Shown: piece after piece, positions 56,266 to 64,000 of the stretch
Numbering within the stretch: the stretch's first letter is position 1
Layout: every line of letters starts with the position of its first letter
DNA from: Trematomus loennbergii
Lineage: Eukaryota; Chordata; Actinopteri; Perciformes; Nototheniidae
DNA: 64,000 bases
Assembly (NCBI GenBank): GCA_012861695.1
Contig: JAAOOA010000052.1
Location: 400,001 to 464,000, forward strand
Direction: 5' to 3'
Translations under genes and position numbers: made by a program
The notes under the pieces: generated by a model
Databases searched by the model: none
What the model saw: only the letters and a program-made list of their open reading frames with translations
Told to the model about the DNA's origin: nothing

Positions 56266-57104
56266 TGAGGGAATCTATCTTGGAGGTCGACGAGGGGGGA
56301 GCAGGAGAAGGGAGGCGGGGCGGAGGGGGAGGCTAGAGAGAGGAGAGGGGGGAGAGAGGACGGTGGGCGGGAGAGACGCTGCAGGAGAGCTGAGGTGGAT
56401 GGGACCTGAAAGAGACAGGGAAAGAAAATGTGATGGTTAAACCTTAATCTCAGGTCTTCTAGGGTTAGTGTTTAGACTGGTCTGCTTTCTGTCCACAGAG
56501 TCAGAACTAAACATGGCGAAGCAGCGTTCAGTTATTATGCTCCAAATATCTGGAGCAAACTACCAGAAACATGCAGGTAAGGTTCGTTTATTTATATAGC
56601 ACATTTTCAGACACAGAGGCAATTCAAAGTGCTTGCATCATAATTAACACTTAAAGGTAGGGTAGGTAAGAATGGAGAAACCAGCTCGAGTAAGCTATCA
56701 TTTGAAAGTACGCAGGTGAAAAAAATCTGTCTCTTCCTTCAGACTTCCTTACAGAGCCCCTCCTCCAACACACACCGTGTTGGCTACCCCTGATCTACAC
56801 GCTAAAGCCACTCAAATCTCTCACCAGCAAAATACCTCGACAGTTAAATGGCATTTCACGTTTCATTACTATACAGTATTTATTATCATTATGGTATTAC
56901 TATTTCGGCGATTAGATAAAATATAAATTATATTTGATGCAACTTTAGTTACATTTCCATGACTTTTCCAAAACTTTGGGAAAAAATATTGTTTTCCATA
57001 ACTTTTCCAGGGCCTGGAATTAGCATTTTGAATTTCCATGACTTTTCCAGGTTTTTAATGACCGTAGGAACCCTGGAATATACAAATGTAGTATTAGTAC
57101 TCAC

Positions 57105-57176
57105 CCTCTGACTGCGCGGTGTGACTCCCGCTGATTTGAAGTCAGGGAACTTGATGCCTGCTGTTTCTGGAACAGT
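57105..57176 (-). other. Possible 72-bp coding exon of unknown gene
   Basis: On the minus strand a segment between tag and gtgagt is open for 24 codons and reads TVPETAGIKFPDFKSAGV then TPRSQR. I do not recognise it. It lies just outside the hAT right end, in the NLR first intron. Confidence 0.3.
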
Positions 57177-57352
57177 CTACAAGAAGAACAAATCTGATAA
57201 GATACAAAATAAAACACCCCTCTGAACTTTGGATATTTTAAACATGAAAAATAGTCTGCTAATTTAGTGATGTTATATAACAAATAATATGTTGCATTTG
57301 CTGGTAAAAGCTACGAATGGTTGTGATTCATTTTGAGTGCACATCTTACCGG

Positions 57353-57538
<186 letters not shown>

Positions 57539-57773
57539 CAATGACTTCTCCATGACCTTTACCTAATTTTCCATGACCAAAAGAATGACTCTTTCTCACC
57601 GTACCACTGAAAATGGTTTATTTTAACATGTTACTTTTACTCCTCTTTTATTTTATTTTGCTGTGAAAGCGTGTTTTCAATTCAAATTCAAAGGTTTTAA
57701 TGTCATATGCACAAAAGTGTAGAAATGGCAAGGAAAATCGTATGACCAGTGCTACTCCAGCGCAGTCAAAATG

Positions 57774-57941
<168 letters not shown>

Positions 57942-58095
57942 CATTTTGACTGCGCTGGGATGTCACATGTTATGTAACTCTGATGAATCAGAAAACAGGA
58001 AATAATAAAAGTGTACAACACTTGCAGAAGTCTCACTGGACTCTAGGACGCAGATTGTTAACCAATACGTTATTTTCTCTCTTATTAACACTCAC

Positions 58096-58240
58096 CCTGT
58101 TGTTCTCCTCCTGACGAGCTGTAAAATGGCGTCTGGCAGTTTGACTTCCTTCTTTCAACTTCCCTCACTGTCTGCAGCTCCTCCCTCTGATTCATAACCA
58201 GCCTTATCAGCTGAACCAGTTCACTCCTTTATATATACAG
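58096..58240 (-). promoter_or_regulatory. Promoter and noncoding first exon of the unit-B NLR
   Basis: Same block as 111-250 and 31,750-31,895, with TATA at 58,228-58,238 and a gtgagt donor at 58,095. It lies 3.4 kb upstream of the start exon at 54,666. Confidence 0.55.
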
Positions 58241-58814
58241 TCTATGGTTCACACACAGGGACTTTGTTCAGTGAGATAGAAAAAGACATGCAGCTAAAAA
58301 CAAGCTCCACAAAGTTATCAAAAGGACACAACATCCACACATCAGCGTCCATAGGATATAATTCAATCTGCTTTATATAACAAACAATGAACAGCGACTT
58401 AAATAAAAACACAAGGCTAAATTTAACTAATTTACAAGATATGCCAAAATCAGGGCTGCAATAGAGATTTCTCCTCTAGCAAGTGTTTTAAATAGGAAGA
58501 AAAGTGTTTTAAATAGGGGCAGAGAAACAGGAGAGAATCAGGCTGCAGCACCTCACGGAAAAGTGTTTTAAATAGGAGGACAGTGTGCAGGGATGCTCAA
58601 ATGTGTGTTCATGCAGCCCCTAAATAATGGTAATACTGATTAAAAATCATTTCTCGGGCAGAAAGTATTTTAAAAGTGAGAAAAACTATTTTAAATGGCT
58701 TAAAAAGCACCAAGTGATTTAAGTGCAGTTCCAAGATTCCCCACAGGAGGGCTCCAGGGAGCGCATCACCCGACATGAGCACAGTGCATTAACAGCAGAA
58801 AATACGATTAAAAA

Positions 58815-59008
58815 AAGGCAAATCAATTGATTTAAAGTGCAGAGAGGCTCCGCACCAGACACAGGTACATTCCTACATCCCCACAATAGTGACACTGATG
58901 GTTTAAAGTCATTTCTGCGGGGAACAGAGTGCTAAAAGTCTGATTGTTTCAGAGACCCATAGTAATGATACAATAAACCATTTACATCTAAAAGTATTGA
59001 TTACAATT

Positions 59009-59051
<43 letters not shown>

Positions 59052-59309
59052 GGTTGGGTGAAGTGTTTTGCCCCAAATACCAAAAATACCTCATCTGCAC
59101 TTTTCCCCATAAAAATGAATTTTAATCAATACTTTAAGATGTAAATGGTTTATTGTATCATTACTATGGGTCTCTGAAACAATCAGACTTTTAGCACTCT
59201 GTTCCCAGCAGAAACGACTTTAAACCATCAGTGTCACTATTGTGGGGATGTAGGAATGTACCTGTGTCTGGTGCGGAGCCTCCCTGCACTTTAAATCAAT
59301 TGATTTGCC
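58815..59309. repeat. Inverted duplication around a (TA)n tract
   Basis: The direct arm (58,815-59,010) is followed by (TA)n (59,011-59,047) and then an inverted copy of the same unit sequence (59,048-59,309), which extends about 65 bp further than the direct arm. The inverted arm shares variants with the copy at 824-1,112 (GTTCCCAGCAGAAACGAC) rather than with its neighbour arm. Normal unit sequence resumes at 59,330. Confidence 0.85.
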
Positions 59310-59839
59310 TTATATATATATATGCCGTTAAAAACTGCAATATATACCTGGCTGCTAAATCCTCAGAACTGTTACAGGATGTGTATTTTGTAAATTGTAT
59401 AACTTTTTATTTTATTATATTTTTTTATCATATCACTTTTTTTTTACTTTAAATACTTTTTTTTGCATGTAACTATGTAACATTAAGCTGTCAGTGGCTC
59501 TTTTCTGCTGTAACAACGTGCATGTCCCCTCTGTGTGACTAATAAAGGTTTTCTGATTGAAACGAGACGTTGAAATCTCGCGGGACAAAGACGCCCGCAG
59601 ACTTGAGAGCGAGGCTCGGCGAGGCGGCGCAGTTTCTCTCCCCGGGCTGCGGAAGCGAAATGCTTGATGGGAAACGACTCGCTGGTATCTCGAGCTGAGC
59701 GCTCATTGGTGGGTTTTACCCCGTGCTGGAGATGAAACTCTCCATTGGCTCGGCAAAAGTGTGTTGTTGTTTTGTGTCAGTTTTACGTCGCCACTTCCAT
59801 TCACATTGTTCATCATTGTTCCACAATGTTTATCATCAT

Positions 59840-60140
59840 GACATTAATATCTATATATTTTATACTATAGGCCTACTTGCACTGCTTACCGTTGTCATAC
59901 TTTATATATCTTAGCATATTCATACAACACACTGTTCATACTAGGCTAGGCTACTGTGTATATAGTGTATTCATACCCCTCACTGTTTTTTCATCATTCA
60001 ATTCATTCTATATTTATTCTGTAGATTGTGTACATTACTTTTCACTTTACTGCTTTTTGCACTCCTGGTTAGAAGCTAAACTGCATTTCGTTGTCTCAGT
60101 ACCTGTAATCTGTGCAATATCAATAAAGTTGAATCTAATC
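59840..60140 (+). repeat. LINE or SINE 3' tail
   Basis: The end CTGCATTTCGTTGTCTCAGT followed by CAATATCAATAAAGTTGAATC is a frequent fish retroposon 3' end. A similar end at 55,560-55,620 reads CATGACAATAAAAGCC. It is absent from the other copies of this block. Confidence 0.45.
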
Positions 60141-60209
60141 TTGAGCAGGAACAAATGTATTTACTTAGTACATATCTGACATTAACGATTAAACACATTT
60201 GTCCATTCT

Positions 60210-60690
60210 TTATCAATCAATCAATCAATGTTTATTTATATAGCCCAATATCACAAATGTTACATTTGTCTCAGTGGACTTCACAGTTTGTACAGAATAT
60301 CAGTATGACAATACGACACCCTCTGTCCTTACGTTTCACATCATACAAGGAAACACTTCCAGAGAAAAACCCACAGTTTAAAGGGGAAATGGGAGAAACC
60401 TCAGGGAGAGCAACAGAGGAGGGATCCCTCTCCCAGGACGGACAGACGTGCAATAGATGCCGTGTGCATTTATAAATGCAAACCGAGTCAAGCCGACTCC
60501 GGAGGTGGCGGTATGCACCTTAAAGTTGTTAGAAATCCGCCAAAAAACCGAGAGAATAATAATAATAAGAAGAAGAAGCCGACTCCGAGCTGTCCGACTT
60601 CAGGCGAGTTTTTTGAGACCTCCCCCGGCTGCGATCGGCTATTCTCGTCTACTTTCGAGGCGAGCCGCAGCTCGTCTCAAACAAGCCTAT
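60210..60690. repeat. Dispersed fish repeat and unassigned sequence
   Basis: (AATC)n is followed by TTTATTTATATAGCCCAATA, a pattern dispersed in fish genomes, up to about 60,475. The rest is a GC-richer stretch with GAATAATAATAATAAGAAG. No coding seen. Confidence 0.4.
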
Positions 60691-60929
60691 TATTTCTCGC
60701 GCAACCTTACATCCATGAAGGCAACATGAGTCATGACAGAGGGAGGGGGCTGTCACTCAGGGTGCTAAACTACTCTTTGGTAAGCCGCCCCCCCCCAAGC
60801 AACATCAGGTTCAAAAGCTTGAAAGCGAAAAAAACGGTGAAACCTGAAAAAACAAGATTTGAAACTGAAAAAATAATTGTTTGGAATCTGAAAACGGAAA
60901 ATCTGCAACTGAAAAAAAGAAGGATTCAA

Positions 60930-61197
60930 ATATCAAAATATGTATAAAAGGAGTGGAGCTGTCTTTTTATGAAAAGTAATTAAGCTCGCTCCGACTTCTC
61001 TTTATCGAAAAAAGCGAACTATTCAGTCAGACAGCAATTTATTAGTAACAAGTGCAATTTCAAGTACTTTATCCAAAATCCAAGCACTTTAACCAAAATT
61101 CAAGCACTTTATCCAAAATCCAAGCACTTTTCAAACCTTGAAAACACCACATGAAATTTCAAGCATTTTCAAGGATTCCAGCACCGTACGAACCCTG
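60930..61197 (+). mobile_element. Right terminus of the large hAT-type element, unit B
   Basis: It ends CGTACGAACCCTG, followed by AATAATTG, and matches 1,750-2,007. It pairs with 43,999, enclosing 17.2 kb. Confidence 0.65.
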
Positions 61198-61466
61198 AAT
61201 AATTGTTACAGCTCGAGTGGAATTGTTCTGTCTGCTTTTCCTCAAGTCAACCCTAGGGGGAGTAAAGAACTATAAGCCATCAAATCTCATAAAGGTTTTC
61301 TCCGTCAGCAACAACAGATTGAGGCTTCACAAAACAAAATAAATTCAGCCGAACCAAAGAGTGTTTTCATCTCTACCTTTTATCCTCCTGAGTGCCAAAC
61401 GCCATGAACATGTAACTCATCATCATTCCGGTAGCTCAACATATTTACAAAAATATTAATCTTTTT

Positions 61467-61664
61467 GCTGCAGTCATTCAGTCAGTAGGGGCTTGGACTG
61501 TGAGCCGTAGGGTCGCCGGTTCAAGTCCCCGACCAGGCCTAAATATGGAGTGTGGACTTCTACTTGGAGAGGTCCCAGTTCACCTGCCCTGCTGTGGTGC
61601 CCTTGAGCAAGGCACCAGACAACCCCTTCCCCCCTCACTCCCATTGCTCCCCGGGCGCTGTACA
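61467..61664 (+). mobile_element. tRNA-derived SINE, left part
   Basis: Same SINE as 35,702, with B box GGTTCAAGTCCCC. It is interrupted at GCTGTACA by the hAT element and resumes at 63,142. Confidence 0.7.
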
Positions 61665-63141
61665 CAGGGTTCTTACACCTTTTCCAAAGTCAAATTCAAG
61701 CACTTTTCAAGCATTTTCAAGGTGCATTTTCAAGCTTTTCAAGCATCTTACAGCTGTTGTAAATTACATATTTATATACACATACTTATACTCAAATGAT
61801 TATTTCCCTACCTCACATTAAATCAGATGTTCTTTATGCTATAAACAACCAAATGTGTGTTTCATAATAGCATTCTACATGAGGATGAAAAATAAAAATG
61901 TTAGAAAAGAAAACTAAGTTTAATATTTCAAAATGAGTGACCCATCTGTACGTAGACTGGGCATCCCATATAACCTGGCTGAGCCAATATAAAACAATCA
62001 GCCAAATAACTTTTCAATATATTATTGATTACTATTTTTGAGGTACTTTTAGGTTGGCAGTAAACACAAGTCAGAGGTAAAGGTGTACTTTTACTCCACT
62101 ACATGTATTTAATACCTTTAGTTACTTTACAGATGTGGATGAATGATGTGAAATATAATCAAGTGTTAAATCAGACTTTAGTTCCACCTGGAGTAAATCC
62201 ACAAGCTACCCTGCAGTATACAAAGTCATTCAAACTAGCTGCACCTTTACCAGCTTTGATAACACTTTCATGATCAATCATTATAAAACATATCATATAC
62301 AATTATTAGGGATGCTCCGATCGCCAATTTTGGGGCCGGTCTCTCGGTCTCTCTCTCTCTCCCCCTCTCCTGACAGCCCGTCAGTATCTCCTGCAGCTCA
62401 CTGATCCAGTAATGAGCGACCCGACAGTGAAGAATAAATATATTATAACTAGTTTAGCTTGTTCCAGAGGTAGATAAAATAGCTAAGTGTGTTAGGTCTA
62501 ACTCTTAATGTGTGTTCTGCTCCGCTCACCGGTCCGTCACAGCTTCACACACACGTTGCATACCGCTATTTTATTGTCATTTTCGGACACTTAAAATACT
62601 GCCAGACTAGTGAAGCCATTTTGGCGAGCTTGTTTTGCCGCGCACAGAGAAAAGTGTCATGTATTTTACATGCAACGATAGCCTAATCTAAAATGCTCTA
62701 CTCTGGCGTACCTTTCGTGTGGTGTGTGGCTCGTCAGCGCAGACTCTCGCATCGTTATTGTTGCACACTTTGCAGGAGGCTCCTCTTGTATTTGTCTTCT
62801 GCTAGCCAACGCTCGTTGAAACGGCAACCTCCTGGCATACTGTCATCTATCACTCTCATCAGAATGCCCAGGTCACACACGTAACAAAAACACTTGCCGG
62901 TCACGCGCTTAGCGCGGGAAGGCCGGAGCGGAGCTGTTTTATGTAAAAGCGAAGCAATTAAGCGCGCTCCGACTTCTTTATTTTCTTTTAATCTAAAAAG
63001 CGAAGTAAAGCATTTACAATTTCAAGCACTTTATCCCAAATTCAAGCACCATTCCCAAAATTCAAGCACTTTTCAAACCTTGAAAACACCTCGTACAATT
63101 TCAAGCATTTTCAAGGATTTCCAGCACCCGTACGCACCCTG
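61665..63141. mobile_element. Short complete member of the NLR-bearing hAT family
   Basis: It starts CAGGGTTCTTACACC and ends CGTACGCACCCTG, with TGTACA on both sides (61,659-61,664; 63,142-63,147). The uninterrupted SINE at 35,890-35,910 is the empty site. Its left 0.6 kb matches 9,190-10,490 without the foldback, and its right 0.2 kb matches 1,790-2,007. A second hAT-like end (TAGGGATGCTCCGATC) lies inside at about 62,309. No transposase frame recognised. Confidence 0.8.
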
Positions 63142-63614
63142 TGTACAATAGCTGCCCACTGCTCCTGGTACTAGAATGAGTTAAAAGCAGAGAACACATG
63201 TCACTGTGTGCTGTGTGCTCTGCATGTGTGACCATTAGAGCCTCCATATTCTATTCTATTCTGTTACTCCACCTCCGCCACACGAGCCACCTCCAGCTTT
63301 TTATCCCAAATGTTATTGTAATTATCAAAAATAGTTGCAGATAATTTTTGTGAAGATGGACTAATTGTTACAGCTCGAGTGGAATTGTCTGCTTTTCCTC
63401 AAGTCAACACTAGGGGGAGTAGAAAAGTCAGCAACAAAAGATGGAGACATCACAAGATGAAATAAATTCAGCCGATTCAAAGAGTGTTTTCATCTCTACC
63501 TTTTATTCCTCCTGAGTGCCAAACGCCATGAACATGTAACTCATCATCATTCCCTTTCCTCAACATATTTACAAAAATATTAATCTTTTTACATTTTACA
63601 TTCAGTCCATTCAG

Positions 63615-63929
63615 TTACTCCTCCTCCGCCACATGAGCCACCTCCACCTCCATCGTCTCGATCACCTCTCCCACTTCTCCCTCCTCTTCCTCCTCTTCCT
63701 CCTCCTCCAGCTTGGGGTCTGTTAACCCCTGCTGAGAGAGGACGTAGTTCACCACCTGCATGATGCCCTGATCTGACAGCGTGGATAACGACCCGTCCGT
63801 CACCGCCTGCACCGCCTCCACCGTCTCCTCCGTGATCAGCACCGTCTCGATCTCCTCGGCAGGTGGCTGCCGGGCCGGTCTCAGCTCTGGAGGCAGCTCG
63901 GAGGCCAGGATGCTGACAGCGTGCTCCAC
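63615..63929 (-). pseudogene. C-terminal exon of the zinc-finger gene, copy 3
   Basis: Intact 104-codon version of the exon at 2,301, with a shorter Glu run and the same AEEE end, acceptor at 63,930. The partner zinc-finger exon would lie beyond the window. Nothing in this exon itself is broken, so this copy could be the end of the true gene or another truncated copy. Confidence 0.65.
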
Positions 63930-64000
63930 CTGAAGGTCAAGGTCAAGGTCAATCTTTCAGGTTGTGTGTACAGACATACTGTTTCCCACAATCCCGAATA

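Larger units (their letters stand above)
54846..57074. mobile_element. Rearranged hAT-family element holding vangl2 fragments
   Basis: The left part has subterminal CCATGACCTTTACC and TTTTCCATGACC motifs, but its tip is lost into the CA array. The right end is CATGACTTTTCCAGG...CGTAGGAACCCTG at 57,074. Between them lie a second hAT fragment (CAGGGGTCACCAACC, 55,016), a LINE 3' tail (about 55,110-55,620), vangl2 exons (55,689-56,265), a shared fish repeat (about 56,580) and a MITE scrap (AAAGGTAGGGTAGG, 56,653). It lies in the first intron of the unit-B NLR and is absent from unit A. Confidence 0.5.

Noticed and set aside
56066..56440. Arg/Gly-rich 124-codon plus-strand frame
   Set aside because: Mostly antisense of the vangl2 exon plus purine-rich filler. 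Only the MDNES... stretch (56,190-56,265) is a recognisable coding piece, in its own frame.
60155..60947. Several 90-160 codon frames
   Set aside because: They cross dispersed repeats and the hAT right part, with no domain, splice site or conservation between units.

Overview
The window reads as nuclear DNA of a ray-finned (teleost) fish. Split coding exons carry consensus splice sites, the genes recognised are vertebrate (tp63, vangl2, a fish-type FISNA-NACHT NLR), and the rest is dense with teleost-style transposons and long CA arrays. There are no bacterial operons, rRNA genes or CRISPR arrays.

The main structure is a head-to-tail tandem duplication. A unit begins in the last introns of tp63 (exons 13-14, + strand). 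It runs through the tp63 3'UTR, a LINE tail and MITEs, then an NLR immune gene on the minus strand, then the last two exons of a C2H2 zinc-finger gene (minus strand). The zinc-finger fragment then butts directly against the tp63 fragment of the next unit. Junctions lie just right of about 3,945 and 37,680. Thus 1-3,945 is the tail of one unit, about 3,946-37,680 a full unit (A), and about 37,681-64,000 most of the next (B). Equivalent points repeat at 4/31,645/58,040 (NLR first exon), 2,301/36,387/63,615 (zinc-finger stop), 4,563/38,285 (tp63 exon 13) and 21,633/51,329 (NACHT exon).

In both units the NLR gene and its promoter sit between a hAT-type left end (9,190; 43,999) and a hAT-type right end (35,424; 61,197), flanked by a 7-bp direct repeat. 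A short element of the same family (61,665-63,141) lacks the cargo. The NLR cassette may therefore be carried in, or have accumulated inside, a very large transposon.

Units A and B differ by many lineage-specific insertions. Unit A has a 3.4-kb LINE, a 1.3-kb hAT, and a foamy-like endogenous retrovirus with a macro-domain ORF inserted 10 bp upstream of the NLR start codon; that provirus is itself interrupted by a hAT. Unit B has a Harbinger-like element, an L1 tail, a TA-target MITE, a Ginger-like long-TIR element with a nested MITE, a LINE tail, and a hAT-associated fragment of vangl2. The copies therefore give many filled-site/empty-site pairs.

No complete intact protein-coding gene is visible. 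The tp63, zinc-finger and NLR pieces carry single-base indels, often in homopolymers and often reciprocal between copies. They are either decaying duplicates or uncorrected long-read errors. Most calls rest on my own reading of translations and repeats; no database search was possible.
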